Source: Mesorhizobium sp. WSM4904 (GTDB lineage: Bacteria; Pseudomonadota; Alphaproteobacteria; Rhizobiales; Rhizobiaceae). From it: a stretch of 64,000 nt of DNA. The notes under the pieces were generated by a model, which saw only the letters and a program-made list of their open reading frames with translations, searched no databases and was not told the DNA's origin. This document shows positions 53,917 to 63,305 of this stretch, one piece after another (the stretch's first letter is position 1; each line of letters opens with the position of its first letter). The stretch spans positions 744,001-808,000 of the forward strand of contig NZ_CP121354.1 of the NCBI RefSeq assembly GCF_029674545.1. Reading direction: 5' to 3'. A program made the translations under genes and the position numbers.

Positions 53917-54024
53917 CCCTTGTTTCCTTCGATTTTGGCTTATGCACAATATAGGTGAACATTCGGCAATAATGAAGTGGGAACGCCGGATCGGCGAATT
54001 CTGTCTGCCTTGCGTCGTCCGTGA

Positions 54025-54073
54025 TTGACCCTCGGCCCGCGAAACCCTAGTTTAGAACCATTCTAAACTAGGG
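54025..54073 (+). promoter_or_regulatory. mbfA promoter with Irr-type iron control element
   Basis: TTGACC (54025-54030), 17-base spacer, TAGTTT (54048-54053). The perfect inverted repeat CCCTAGTTTAGAA-CCA-TTCTAAACTAGGG (54045-54073) covers the -10 box, start site and ribosome site. Its core TTTAGAA-N3-TTCTAAA matches the ICE motif bound by Irr in rhizobia. Confidence 0.85.
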
Positions 54074-54083
54074 TGATTTTCTC

Positions 54084-55067
54084 ATGCTTTCCCGTGTTTT
54101 CGGCTTCGGCCGCCGCTCCTTCGATTCGTTGTCGGAGCAGGAGATCCTGGCGCTGGCGATATCGTCGGAGGAGGACGACGGGCGCATCTACCGCGCCTAT
54201 GCCGACGGGCTGGCGGAAGACTTCCCGCAATCGGCCAAGGTGTTCGAGGCAATGGCGGAGGAAGAGGACGGCCACCGCGATTCCCTGATCGAGCTTCACC
54301 GCAAGCGCTTCGGCGAGCGCATTCCGCTGATTCGCCGCGAACATGTCAGAGGCTATTACGAGCGCAAGCCGGACTGGCTGGTGCGGCCGCTCGGCATCGA
54401 GCACGTGCGCCGCCAGGCCGAGGACATGGAGCGGCAGGCCTACCGCTTCTATGTCGAGGCGGCCAAGCGCACCACCGACGCCTCGACGCGCAAACTGCTC
54501 GACGATCTGGCCATGGCCGAGCTCGGCCATGAGAATTCCGCGCATGAGCTGGAGCAGACGCATGTCCCGGGCGAGGTGAAGGAGGAGGAGGCAAGCGCCG
54601 AGCAGCGGCAGTTCATCCTCACCTACGTGCAGCCGGGGCTCGCCGGGCTGATGGACGGGTCGGTGTCGACGCTGGCGCCGATCTTCGCGGCGGCGTTCGC
54701 GACCCATGCGACGTTCCAGACTTTTCTCGTCGGTCTTGCCGCTTCGATCGGCGCCGGCATCTCGATGGGCTTCACCGAGGTGGCCTCCGACGACGGCAAG
54801 CTTTCGGGGCGCGGCTCGCCGCTGAAGCGCGGGCTGACGGTCGGCCTGATGACGACGCTGGGCGGGCTCGGCCACGCGCTGCCCTACCTCATCCCCTATT
54901 TCTGGACGGCAACCATCGTCGCCGCGATCGTGGTGTTCTTCGAGCTCTGGGCCATCGCCTTCATCCAGAACCGCTACATGCAGACGCCATTCTGGCGCGC
55001 CGCATTCCAAGTGGTGCTGGGCGGCGCGCTGGTGTTCGGGGCAGGCGTGCTGATCGGGAATGCGTAG
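54084..55067 (+). CDS. mbfA: Membrane-bound ferritin MbfA (ferritin-VIT1 fusion)
   Basis: 327 residues. An N-terminal ferritin-like domain (about 15-160) with Glu/His iron ligands ([33 protein letters not shown]) is followed by a VIT1/CCC1 domain with five helices ([33 protein letters not shown]). MbfA exports iron and protects against iron and peroxide stress in rhizobia and Agrobacterium. The Irr box upstream predicts repression when iron is low. Confidence 0.95.
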   Translation: MLSRVFGFGRRSFDSLSEQEILALAISSEEDDGRIYRAYADGLAEDFPQSAKVFEAMAEEEDGHRDSLIELHRKRFGERIPLIRREHVRGYYERKPDWLVRPLGIEHVRRQAEDMERQAYRFYVEAAKRTTDASTRKLLDDLAMAELGHENSAHELEQTHVPGEVKEEEASAEQRQFILTYVQPGLAGLMDGSVSTLAPIFAAAFATHATFQTFLVGLAASIGAGISMGFTEVASDDGKLSGRGSPLKRGLTVGLMTTLGGLGHALPYLIPYFWTATIVAAIVVFFELWAIAFIQNRYMQTPFWRAAFQVVLGGALVFGAGVLIGNA

Positions 55068-55077
55068 CGCTGGCTCT

Positions 55078-55213
55078 CCTTCTCCCCTTGTGGGAGAAGG
55101 TGTCGCCGAAGGCGACGGATGAGGGGTGTTCCAGGGAACGCCAGCGTCTGAGCACCCCTCATCCGTCTCGGCGCTGCGCGCCGATCCACCTTCTCCCACA
55201 AGGGGAGAAGGGG
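55078..55213. repeat. R2 palindromic repeat, copy 3
   Basis: Same palindrome as at 17753 and 47011, between the convergent mbfA and ABM genes. Confidence 0.8.
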
Positions 55214-55218
55214 GAGCC

Positions 55219-55563
55219 TTATCCGTTCACCGCTCGGCTGTCCTCAGGCGCCTCGGCCCTCTCATGCAGCCCGTAGTCGCGCACGACATGGGCGATGCGG
55301 AGACGATAGCCGGCAAAGATTCCACCGCGGCCGGCCTTCTGCGCCTGGCGGTGCTCCTCGGTGTTGCGCCAGGCCTTCACCGCATCCTCGTCGCGCCAGA
55401 AGGACAGCGAGAGCACGCGTTTCGGATCGGTCAGGCACTGGAAGCGCTCGACCGAGATGAAGCCGTCGATGCTTTCGAGCAGGGGCTTAAGCTCGGCGGC
55501 GATGCCGAAATAGGCATCGCGCTTTCCCTCCGCCGGCTCGACCTCGAAAATGACAGCGATCAT
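55219..55563 (-). CDS. Antibiotic biosynthesis monooxygenase (ABM) domain protein
   Basis: 114 residues. The ferredoxin-like ABM fold is suggested by IAVIFEVEPAEGKRDAYF, the GFISVERFQ strand and LSLSFWRDEDAVKAWRNTEEHR. It overlaps the NIPSNAP-type gene upstream by ATGA, so the two may form a heteromer. Cofactor-less oxygenase or dimeric alpha/beta-barrel role; substrate unknown. Confidence 0.85.
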   Translation of the reverse strand: MIAVIFEVEPAEGKRDAYFGIAAELKPLLESIDGFISVERFQCLTDPKRVLSLSFWRDEDAVKAWRNTEEHRQAQKAGRGGIFAGYRLRIAHVVRDYGLHERAEAPEDSRAVNG

Positions 55564-55928
55564 GCCTCTATCCCTTCCCTGACCGTTACGCCGGTATCGA
55601 AAGCCTTCATCGGCCCATGCGGGCCCGACACCAGTTTCAGGAAGATACGGTCTTCCTTCAGGATGAATTTCTCGCGCCGCGCGAACTCGTAGTTTGCCTT
55701 GCCGACGGGGTCGGCGGCAAGGCGGGCGCGATAGGCTTCGTAGGCCGCGAGGTTCTCGATGCTGTAGGCCGCATAGGCCGTGGTGGCCGAACCCTCATGC
55801 GGCGCAAAGTAGCCGATCAGGTCGGCGCCGCAGCGCGGGATGGCCTGGCCCCAGGCGCGCGCATATTGCTCGAAGGCGGCCTTGCCGAACGGATCGATCT
55901 CGTAGCGGATGAAGCAGGTGATGGTCAT
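55560..55928 (-). CDS. NIPSNAP-family protein
   Basis: 122 residues from ATG at 55928, with GGAGA upstream. It starts ITCFIRYEIDPFGKAAFEQYARAW, the NIPSNAP pattern, and continues as a single dimeric alpha/beta-barrel domain. Coupled to the ABM gene and divergent from an ArsR-type regulator that may control both. Confidence 0.85.
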   Translation of the reverse strand: MTITCFIRYEIDPFGKAAFEQYARAWGQAIPRCGADLIGYFAPHEGSATTAYAAYSIENLAAYEAYRARLAADPVGKANYEFARREKFILKEDRIFLKLVSGPHGPMKAFDTGVTVREGIEA

Positions 55929-56100
55929 GTCGGTCTCTCCTTCGGCGGTTGGCTGTTTGGCGACGACGGTTCGATCATGGTCGAAACATCGCTTCACTCG
56001 GTGTGCTAGGCATTCTTGTGTCAGGAGCGTTTGCCTCGCTCCTTGAGCCGACATGAGAATAGTGCTTCCCTGGCGGGAATGCTTCGATAAGGATCGAACC

Positions 56101-56775
56101 ATGCGTGAAGGACCCGATATCGCCCGCATCGCCAGCCTGGTCGGCGACCCGGCCCGCGCCAACATGCTCAACGCGCTGATGGGCGGCACGGCGCTGACCG
56201 CGTCGGAACTGGCGCTGGAGGCCGGCGTGTCGCTGCCTACCGCGTCCTCGCATCTGTCCAAGCTTATGGATGGCGGGCTGCTGACGCTGGCGAGCCAGGG
56301 ACGCCATCGCTATTACGGCCTCGCCGGCCCGCAGGTGGCGGGCATGATCGAAGCGATCATCGGCGTGGCCGAAGCCGTCGGCCCGAAACGGGTGCGGCCC
56401 GGCCCGCGCGACGCGGCCATGCGCGTGGCGCGTGTGTGCTATGACCATCTTGCCGGCGCGCAGGCGGTGGCGATGCTCGACCGCCTCGTCGACAGGAAGG
56501 TGCTGCTGCGCGACGACAACCAGATCAGGCTGTCGCCGTCAGCCGTTTCGCATTTCGCCGCGCTCGGCGTCGAGATCCATGCCAAGGCCCGGCGGCCGGT
56601 CTGCCGCGCCTGCCTCGACTGGAGCGTGCGGCGCACGCATCTGGCCGGCGCGCTCGGCGCCGCCATCCTCGACAAGGTCATCGCCGAGAAATGGGCGCGG
56701 CGCGAGAAGGACAGCCGCGCCGTGGTGTTCTCGCCAAAGGGCAAGCAAGCGTTCGAGAGGGTGTTTCTCTCCTAG
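56101..56775 (+). CDS. ArsR-family helix-turn-helix regulator
   Basis: 224 residues. The winged helix (about 5-90) is IASLVGDPARANMLNALMGG followed by VSLPTASSHLSKLMDGGLL and RHRYYGLAG. A C-terminal region of 110 residues has CRACLDWSVRRTHLAGALG, as in the ArsR group with an extra domain. No arsenic cysteine pair is seen in helix 3. It is divergent from the NIPSNAP-ABM pair. Confidence 0.87.
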   Translation: MREGPDIARIASLVGDPARANMLNALMGGTALTASELALEAGVSLPTASSHLSKLMDGGLLTLASQGRHRYYGLAGPQVAGMIEAIIGVAEAVGPKRVRPGPRDAAMRVARVCYDHLAGAQAVAMLDRLVDRKVLLRDDNQIRLSPSAVSHFAALGVEIHAKARRPVCRACLDWSVRRTHLAGALGAAILDKVIAEKWARREKDSRAVVFSPKGKQAFERVFLS

Positions 56776-56804
56776 GCGGCCAATTTCGCGATGCTGGCCG
56801 GACA

Positions 56805-57035
56805 GCATGGCAGCTTCGCGCATGATCGTCCAACGCAGCGCTGGTCGACCCCCACTCCGTCTCGGCTTCGCCGAGCCACCTCTCCCCCGATCGACGGGGT
56901 AGAGGAAAGGCGCCAGGCTTTTTGCCGTCAACGCTCGTCCAGCAAGGCTTCCTTCCTTTCCCTCCGGAGGGGGGAAAGGTGGCGCTGCGAAGCAGCGACG
57001 GATTGGGGGAACCACGTGGCAATCAAGCCGCGGCC
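56805..57035 (+). repeat. R1 MITE-like repeat, copy D, left part
   Basis: Same element as copies A to C, broken at CCGCGGCC by the IS256-family element. The remaining end is at 58377-58429. It follows the ArsR gene's stop. Confidence 0.85.
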
Positions 57036-58376
57036 GGTAGTGTGCTGAGAGTTCTGCAAATTCGCTGAGAGAGGGCGGTCATGGCAGGCTGGTGATTGTT
57101 CACGTCACCTGATTCCCGCGAAGGAACGCCACCATGACCAAGATCGAAGATAAATCCGCCATAGCTGCCGTCAAAGACATTCTGCTTTCGAACCCGGATG
57201 GGCTGCACGAAGTGATCCGCGCAGTGATGCAGGAGGTCCTCGAGGCCGAGATGGACGAGGCGCTGGGCGCTTCGAAGAGCGAACGGACACCGGAGCGGCT
57301 CGGCTATCGCTCTGGGTATTACGGCCGCACGCTTGTCACCCGTGTCGGCAAGCTGGAGCTGCGGGTTCCGCAGGACCGGCAGGGGCGCTTCTCCACCGAG
57401 CTGTTCGAGCGCTACCAGCGCTCCGAGCGGGCCTTGGTGGCGACGCTTGCCGAGATGTACGTGCAAGGCGTGTCGACCCGCAAGGTCAAGGCGATCACCG
57501 AGGAGCTGTGCGGGCATGCCTTCTCGGCCTCGTCGATCTCGGCCATCAACAAACGGCTGGACGAAAGCCTGAAGGCCTTTGCCGAGCGCCCGCTTCAAGA
57601 GCCCTTTGCTTACCTCGTGCTCGATGCCCGCTACGAGAAGGTGCGCGAGGCCGGCATCGTCATGAGCCAGGCGGTGCTGATCGCGGTCGGCATCGACTGG
57701 GACGGGCGGCGCCAGATCCTGGCCGTGGAGATGGCCAATCGCGAGAGCCGCTCGGCCTGGAAGGACTTCCTCGTGGCGCTCAAGGCGCGCGGTCTTAGGG
57801 GCGTCGAGTTGGTTGTCTCCGACGACCATGCCGGTCTGGTCGCGGCGATCGGCGAGGTGATTCCGGAAGCGGCCTGGCAACGCTGCTACGTGCACTTCCT
57901 CAGGAACGCGCTCGATCACCTGCCGCGCAAGCACGGCGACGACTGCCTGCAGGAGCTCAGATGGCTCTACGACCGGCGCGATCTCGCCGAGGCCAAGGCC
58001 GATCTCGCCGCGTGGCTGGCCAAATGGTCGGGCCGCTATCCGCGGCTGACGACGTGGGTGGAGGAGACCATCGAGCGCACGCTGACCTTCTTTCGCCTGC
58101 CGCGCCAGCACCACAAGCACCTGAAGTCGACCAACATGCTGGAACGCCTCAACGAAGAGATCAGGCGCCGCACCTATGTCGTGCGCATCTTTCCCAACGC
58201 CGAAAGCTGCCTGCGCCTGGTCAGGGCGCTGGCCGTCGAAACCAACGAAAACTGGATGGAGGCCAACCGCTACATCAACATGGACGACCTGCGCGAGCAT
58301 AAGAAGCTCGCTCTGCGCCAAGCCGCATGACCAGCCTCATGGCCGCCCCTTTTTGCAGAACTTGACGCACACAACC
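57036..58376 (+). mobile_element. IS256-family insertion sequence with 8-base target duplication
   Basis: 1341 bases. The left end GGTAGTGTGC...AGTTCTGCAAA and right end GGTTGTGTGC...AGTTCTGCAAA match at 20 of 25 positions as inverted repeats. CCGCGGCC stands at both flanks (57028-57035 and 58377-58384). The interrupted R1 repeat confirms both edges. The element is intact and probably young. Confidence 0.95.
57134..58330 (+). CDS. IS256-family transposase
   Basis: 398 residues, a normal length. DDE residues are expected at YLVLDARYEKVRE, VVSDDHAGL and in the TNMLERLNEEIRRR region; all are present. RQDR-type mid motifs (LRVPQDRQGRF, ERYQRSERALV) are typical. AAGGAA precedes the ATG. Confidence 0.96.
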   Translation: MTKIEDKSAIAAVKDILLSNPDGLHEVIRAVMQEVLEAEMDEALGASKSERTPERLGYRSGYYGRTLVTRVGKLELRVPQDRQGRFSTELFERYQRSERALVATLAEMYVQGVSTRKVKAITEELCGHAFSASSISAINKRLDESLKAFAERPLQEPFAYLVLDARYEKVREAGIVMSQAVLIAVGIDWDGRRQILAVEMANRESRSAWKDFLVALKARGLRGVELVVSDDHAGLVAAIGEVIPEAAWQRCYVHFLRNALDHLPRKHGDDCLQELRWLYDRRDLAEAKADLAAWLAKWSGRYPRLTTWVEETIERTLTFFRLPRQHHKHLKSTNMLERLNEEIRRRTYVVRIFPNAESCLRLVRALAVETNENWMEANRYINMDDLREHKKLALRQAA

Positions 58377-58429
58377 CCGCGGCCCGATCATTCACGCCTG
58401 TCACATAGGATGTGTGCAATAGCGTAGAC
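58377..58429 (+). repeat. R1 repeat, copy D, right end
   Basis: Continuation of the R1 copy after the IS256 element: TCACGCC...ATGTGTGCAA-TAGCGTAG, like the right end of copy A. A single R3 arm follows at 58434-58462. Confidence 0.8.
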
Positions 58430-58484
58430 AAAGTGGGGAGATGGCCGGCAGGCCAGAGGGGGTGCTGTCCCTCGGCGCTGAAAA

Positions 58485-61001
58485 TTACCCGCGCTTCAAC
58501 ACCTTGCCCAGCTTGAAGAAATCCTTCCACGGATCGGCCTTTTTCAGCTCGCTCAGCGTCGTCTCGTCGCCGAGCGGGAAGGCGTTGGGCGGCAGGCCCT
58601 TTTCAAGCTCCGGCCAGGTCACCGGCATCGATATCGTGGCGGACTTCTTGGCGCGCGAGGAGTAGGGCGCGACCGTGGTCGCGCCGCGGCTGTTGCGCAG
58701 ATAGTCGACGAAGATCTTGTCGGTGCGCGCCTTCTTCGACAGCGTTGCCGTGTAGCGGTCGGGCGATGCCTGTTCCAGCGCCCGGGCAAAATCATGGGCG
58801 AAGTCCTTGACCTCGTCCCAGTCCGCCGACGCCTTCAGCGGCACCAGCACGTGATAGCCCTTGCCGCCGGAGGTCTTGACCAGGTTGGGCAACGACAGCT
58901 CGTCGAGCTGCCTGTGGATGTCGAGCGCCGCCTCGCGCACGCGGCTGACGTCGACACCTTCGTCGGGATCGAGGTCGAAGATGATCTGGTCGGGCTTTTC
59001 CAGCTCATCGATGGTCGAGCCCCAGATATGGACCTCGACCACGCCATACTGAACCAGCGCCGCAAGCCCGTCGAAATCCTTGATGAACAGGATCTCCTCG
59101 CCGTCGGTCGGATCCTTCATCCTGGCGATCTTGTCGCTCATGCCCGGCGAGGCATGTTTCTGGAAGAAGCGCTGGCCGTGGATGCCGTCGGGCGCCCGCA
59201 CCAGGCTCAGCGGCCGGTTGACGACGAATTGCTGCATGCGCGGCCAGACCAGCGCATAGTGGTCGAGCAGATCCTGCTTGGAGACCTTTTCGTCGGGCCA
59301 CAGCAGCTTGTCGGGATGCGAAAGTTTTATCGAGGTAGTCGCCGTTCCGGCCGCGGTTTTCGGCGCGGTCCTGCCGCCGCCCGATTTTGCCTCGGCCTTG
59401 CCGCCGGCTTGCTTCGGCTTTTCCTGCACGACTTCCTCCGCCGGCTTGTCCTCACGCAATCCCTGGAACGAGGCGTGGCGGATTATACGGTCGGATGTCC
59501 AACTGCGAAACTCCACCTCGCCGACGAGCTCGGGCTTGACCCAGGTGAGGCCCTTGCCCTTCGGCACGGCCGTGGAGAAAGGCGACTGCTTCGCCTCGAT
59601 GCCGTCGAGCTTCTTCTTGAGACCGGCCATCACCTTGCCGGAAAAGCCTGTGCCGACGCGGCCGGCATAATGCAGCTTGCCGCCTTCGAAATAGCCGACG
59701 AGCAGCGACCGCAGCCCGCGTCCGGTCTTGTCCGAGGGCAGGTAGCCGCCGATGACGAATTCCTGGCGCAGCGTGCATTTCGACTTCACCCAGGTGAGGC
59801 CACGCCCGCTGCGGTAAGGCGCGTCGGCGCGTTTCGAGACCACGCCTTCGAGACCCATGCGGCAGACATGCTCCAGCATGACCTTGCCGGGTTCGTGAAA
59901 ATGATCGCTGAAGCGCAGCGCCGAGTCCTGCGGCTGCTCGCCGAGCAGTTCGGCCAGGACCTGCTTGCGCTCGACCAGCGGCTCACGGCGCAAATCCTTG
60001 CCATCGAGCCGCATCAGGTCGAAGACATAGTAGATGAAGCGATCGGCGCGGCCGGCCGAAAGTGCCGCCTGCAGCAGCGGAAAGGACGACACGCCGTTGT
60101 CGGCCAGCACGACGATCTCGCCGTCGAACACCGCGTCGCGGCATTTCAGCCCGGCAAGCGCCGCGGTGACGGGGCCCTCGAATTTCTTCGTCCAATCGAG
60201 GCCGGCACGCGTCAGCAGCCTGACATCGCTGCCGGCGATCTGCGCCTGGATGCGGTAGCCGTCGAATTTCACCTCGTGCAGCCATTCGTCGCCGGAAGGC
60301 GCATTCTTTTCCAGCGTGGCAAGCTGCGGCTCGATGAATTCCAGGCGTCTGGAGTGACCGGCCTTTGCCTTGGCGGCGGCCGGTCTGTCGGAATGCCAGA
60401 CCTTCGGCTTCGCGCCCCTGGCCGCCTTGCCTTCGCCGACCTCCTCGACGGTGAGGCCGGATTTCACCGATTGCGGCTCGTCCTCGAGGATATCCTCGCC
60501 GGGACGGGCGGCGGCATCGTCGGCCTTGATCAACAGCCAGTTGTCGCGCTTTTCGCCGCGGCGGGGTTTCAGCCTGACCAGATGCCAGCGTCCATGCAGC
60601 TTGTAGCCCTGGAGCTCGAAGCCGATATGGCCTTTCTTCATGCCTTCGGCGGGATCGCCTTCCGGGACCCAGCGACCGTCGTCCCAGACGATGACCGAGC
60701 CGCCGCCATACTCGCCCTTCGGAATTGTGCCCTCGAACGAGGCATAGTCGATCGGATGGTCCTCGACATGCACGGCCAGCCGCTTCTCATGCGGATCGAG
60801 GCTCGGGCCGCGCGTCACCGCCCAGCTCCACAGCACGCCGTCATGCTCGAGCCGGAAATCATAGTGGAGGCGGGTGGCGGCGTGTTTCTGGATGACGTAG
60901 ATGCCGCCGGCCTCGCCTTTCTTGTGCCGAGGCAGTTTGCCGGAAGGCTCCGTGGTTTTGCGGAAATCGCGCTTGGCATGATATTGCTCGAGGCTGGCCA
61001 T
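58485..61001 (-). CDS. ligD: Non-homologous end-joining DNA ligase D
   Basis: 838 residues in the order phosphoesterase, ligase, polymerase. Phosphoesterase: LHYDFRLEHDG near residue 45 with the metal His/Asp. Ligase: nucleotidyl-lysine in EVKFDGYR near residue 243 and the OB fold to about 500. Polymerase/primase: ending domain with IFDLDPDEG metal site near residue 695. An Ala/Lys/Gly linker (about 515-545) separates ligase and polymerase. It starts 13 bases after ku, so both form one transcript for double-strand break repair. Confidence 0.96.
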   Translation of the reverse strand: MASLEQYHAKRDFRKTTEPSGKLPRHKKGEAGGIYVIQKHAATRLHYDFRLEHDGVLWSWAVTRGPSLDPHEKRLAVHVEDHPIDYASFEGTIPKGEYGGGSVIVWDDGRWVPEGDPAEGMKKGHIGFELQGYKLHGRWHLVRLKPRRGEKRDNWLLIKADDAAARPGEDILEDEPQSVKSGLTVEEVGEGKAARGAKPKVWHSDRPAAAKAKAGHSRRLEFIEPQLATLEKNAPSGDEWLHEVKFDGYRIQAQIAGSDVRLLTRAGLDWTKKFEGPVTAALAGLKCRDAVFDGEIVVLADNGVSSFPLLQAALSAGRADRFIYYVFDLMRLDGKDLRREPLVERKQVLAELLGEQPQDSALRFSDHFHEPGKVMLEHVCRMGLEGVVSKRADAPYRSGRGLTWVKSKCTLRQEFVIGGYLPSDKTGRGLRSLLVGYFEGGKLHYAGRVGTGFSGKVMAGLKKKLDGIEAKQSPFSTAVPKGKGLTWVKPELVGEVEFRSWTSDRIIRHASFQGLREDKPAEEVVQEKPKQAGGKAEAKSGGGRTAPKTAAGTATTSIKLSHPDKLLWPDEKVSKQDLLDHYALVWPRMQQFVVNRPLSLVRAPDGIHGQRFFQKHASPGMSDKIARMKDPTDGEEILFIKDFDGLAALVQYGVVEVHIWGSTIDELEKPDQIIFDLDPDEGVDVSRVREAALDIHRQLDELSLPNLVKTSGGKGYHVLVPLKASADWDEVKDFAHDFARALEQASPDRYTATLSKKARTDKIFVDYLRNSRGATTVAPYSSRAKKSATISMPVTWPELEKGLPPNAFPLGDETTLSELKKADPWKDFFKLGKVLKRG

Positions 61002-61013
61002 GACGTCCTGCTC

Positions 61014-61898
61014 CTATGCGGATTTGCGGCTTCCATGCCGATTGTGACCGGCAGCGGAAGCCTTGGCCTTGGCCCGCGCCGGCCGCGCTTTCGATGAAGA
61101 TTTGCCGGCTTTCCCGCCGCCTTCCGCGTTCAGGCTCTTCTTCAGCGCGTCGAACAGATTGACCACATTGGACGGCTTCGCCGGCGCCTTGGCCTTGGGC
61201 GCCTTCTTGCCCGCCTTCTTGGCGCGGATCAGCTCGAGCAGCGCGTCCTCGTAGCGGTCGTCGAACTTTGAAGGGTCGAACTTCGTCTTTTTCTGGTCGA
61301 TGATGTGCTCTGCAAGATCGATCATCTCGTCATCGGTCCTGGTTGCCTCGATGTCGTCGAAGACCGTTTCGGGCTGGCGCACCGTGTCGTCGTAGCGCAG
61401 GGTCGTCAGCACCATGCCCTTGCCGAGCGGCTCGATCGCCACCGGGCGTTCGCGCTGATAGAGCACGACGCGCGCGAGGCCGGCCATCTTCTTCGCCGCC
61501 ATCGCGTCGCGGATGACGGCGAAAGCCTCTTGCGACACCTCGTCCGCCGGCGAAACATAGTAGGGCGTGTCGAGATAGATCTGCTCGATCGAGGATTTCT
61601 CGACGAAGCCGTCGAGGTTCATCGTATGCGAGGACTCGATCTCAACGGCCTCGATCTCATCTTCCTCGATATGGACGAACTCGCCGTCGCTCACCTCGTA
61701 GCCCTTGATCTCGTCGCCTTCGTCCAATGGCTTGCCCGTTTCGGCGTCGACATAGATGCGTCTGACGGTGTTGCCGGTCTTGCGGTTGAGGATGCGGAAC
61801 GAAACCTTCCCGGCATGGGTGACGACGTTGGTCAGCTCGATGGCGCAAGTGACCAGCGACAGTTTCAGATAGCCCTTCCAGGCGGGGCGCGGTGCCAT
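61014..61898 (-). CDS. ku: Ku-family DNA end-binding protein
   Basis: 294 residues. It begins RPAWKGYLKLSLVTCAIEL, the bacterial Ku start, with the ring-forming core to about residue 225 and a Lys/Ala-rich tail (about 225-294) that bacterial Ku uses for DNA and LigD contact. First gene of the ku-ligD operon. Confidence 0.96.
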   Translation of the reverse strand: MAPRPAWKGYLKLSLVTCAIELTNVVTHAGKVSFRILNRKTGNTVRRIYVDAETGKPLDEGDEIKGYEVSDGEFVHIEEDEIEAVEIESSHTMNLDGFVEKSSIEQIYLDTPYYVSPADEVSQEAFAVIRDAMAAKKMAGLARVVLYQRERPVAIEPLGKGMVLTTLRYDDTVRQPETVFDDIEATRTDDEMIDLAEHIIDQKKTKFDPSKFDDRYEDALLELIRAKKAGKKAPKAKAPAKPSNVVNLFDALKKSLNAEGGGKAGKSSSKARPARAKAKASAAGHNRHGSRKSA

Positions 61899-62003
61899 TG
61901 CCAGCTCCTACTGCGAACGCCTGCGCGATGCGGTCCCAACGGCAACGGGCAGGGCGCGCTTGGGTTCCGGGCAAGCCGGCGCGCGCCGTCGCGGCATAGC
62001 CCA

Positions 62004-62507
62004 TCAGGCCGCAAGCAGGTTGATCCTGTTTTCCGCCATTTCGGTGAGCTTGCGGTCGGTCGCCTGCTCTTCCTTGAGGTTCTTGGCCAGCACGTTGGCG
62101 CAGTCGCTGCGGCCGAGCTGCTTGGCCCAGGCGATCAGCGTGCCGTAGCGTGTCATCTCGTAGTGCTCGACCGCCTGCGCGGACGCGATCAGCGCGGCGT
62201 CGAGAACCTCCCGGTCGTCGATATCGGCACTCACCTCATCGGCTTCCTCGAGGATGCCGTCGATGGCTGGGCAGCTGACGGCCTTGGCCTTGACGCCGTG
62301 CAGCTCGAACACCTGCTCGACGCGATCGATATGACCCTTGGTCTGCTCGAGGTGTTTTTCGAAGCCGGCCTTCAGCTGCGGATCGGTCGCCAAGCCGATC
62401 ATCTTCGGCAGCGTCCGCTCTATCTTTTTCTCGGCATAATAGATGTCGCGCAGCATATGGATGAAGAGGTCGTCCAGCGTCTTGATGTCTTTCGAAAAGA
62501 AACCCAT
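62004..62507 (-). CDS. DUF892 ferritin-like protein (YciE-like)
   Basis: 167 residues, four-helix bundle. DIYYAEKKIERTLPKM and the repeated Glu-xx-His motifs (EKHLEQTKGHIDRVE, VEHYEMTRYGTL) give the di-iron pattern of YciE/YciF. General-stress proteins of this group often sit near envelope or DNA-damage genes. 105 bases separate it from ku; co-transcription is possible. Confidence 0.88.
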   Translation of the reverse strand: MGFFSKDIKTLDDLFIHMLRDIYYAEKKIERTLPKMIGLATDPQLKAGFEKHLEQTKGHIDRVEQVFELHGVKAKAVSCPAIDGILEEADEVSADIDDREVLDAALIASAQAVEHYEMTRYGTLIAWAKQLGRSDCANVLAKNLKEEQATDRKLTEMAENRINLLAA

Positions 62508-62898
62508 GGCTGTTGCCTTCCATTGCTTGTTCCGGGTTGGGGATTCAATCGGCGGCGCGGCCGCCTTCGTCGGAGCCGCGCGGGCTTGAAGGAATCAACG
62601 TGTCCCTTCCGGGCCGGTTCCTGACCTTTTGCGTAACGCGCAATGAAATTTCCGGATCGAACGTGAAACAGAAGCGCGTCCAAGCGACATCGAGACGAAA
62701 CCTATGTGATGCAAAAGCCACACGAGCCGGAAACGCGACAAAAGGCACCGAAAGACCGCGAATCAGCCGCATTCCAGCCACGAAGCAACGAGTTTCGGAC
62801 CACAAATTAACATCGCGTTCACCGACTATTCACGCCTCGACGCTATGCTCCCGGGCAATTCGGAAGGGACATCCGAAAACGGGACAGGGACAGGTAAA
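62508..62898. other. Intergenic stretch before a small reading frame
   Basis: About 390 bases. It likely contains the promoter of the DUF892 gene on the minus strand. No repeat or RNA gene is recognised; antisense open frames here lack support. Confidence 0.45.
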
Positions 62899-63045
62899 AT
62901 GAACTTCTGGAACCACATCGCCGGCTATGCCGCCGCCATTCGCGAATTCGTCGCGCCGACCTATCGGCCCGAGCGCTATTACATGCGCGGCCCGGGTCCG
63001 GCCTGCGCCCGCCGCGGCAACTCGCTCGGCGTCGGCACGCACTGA
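62899..63045 (+). CDS. Possible small protein
   Basis: 48 residues (NFWNHIAGYAAAIREFVAPT to the C-terminal GVGTH). ACAGG lies before the ATG. It is polar-aromatic and lacks a membrane helix. Real expression is uncertain. Confidence 0.35.
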   Translation: MNFWNHIAGYAAAIREFVAPTYRPERYYMRGPGPACARRGNSLGVGTH

Positions 63046-63305
63046 CCGTCATGCCCGACAGCCGCCACAACAGCCGGATCTGCAAGCCGGCCGCCGACAA
63101 CCGCGCCACGACCTATCGTGACGAGCGCCCCGCCGTCGCCGACGGCAGGCGTGCGACAACGCCGCGCCTTTGACGCCGCCGGCGGCCGGCTTAGTGTCCC
63201 CTTGATTGTACAGGGGCACAAACAGCCGGGGCCGACATGACCGACCTGCCCCAACCGAAACGTCCCTTTGTCCAGCCGCGAATTTGCGCTGCTCCTGATC
63301 CCGCA

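Noticed and set aside
63192..63222. GC hairpin after DUF1850 as a terminator
   Set aside because: An eight-pair stem with a bulge and no T-run, 85 bases from the stop. Not strong enough to list.
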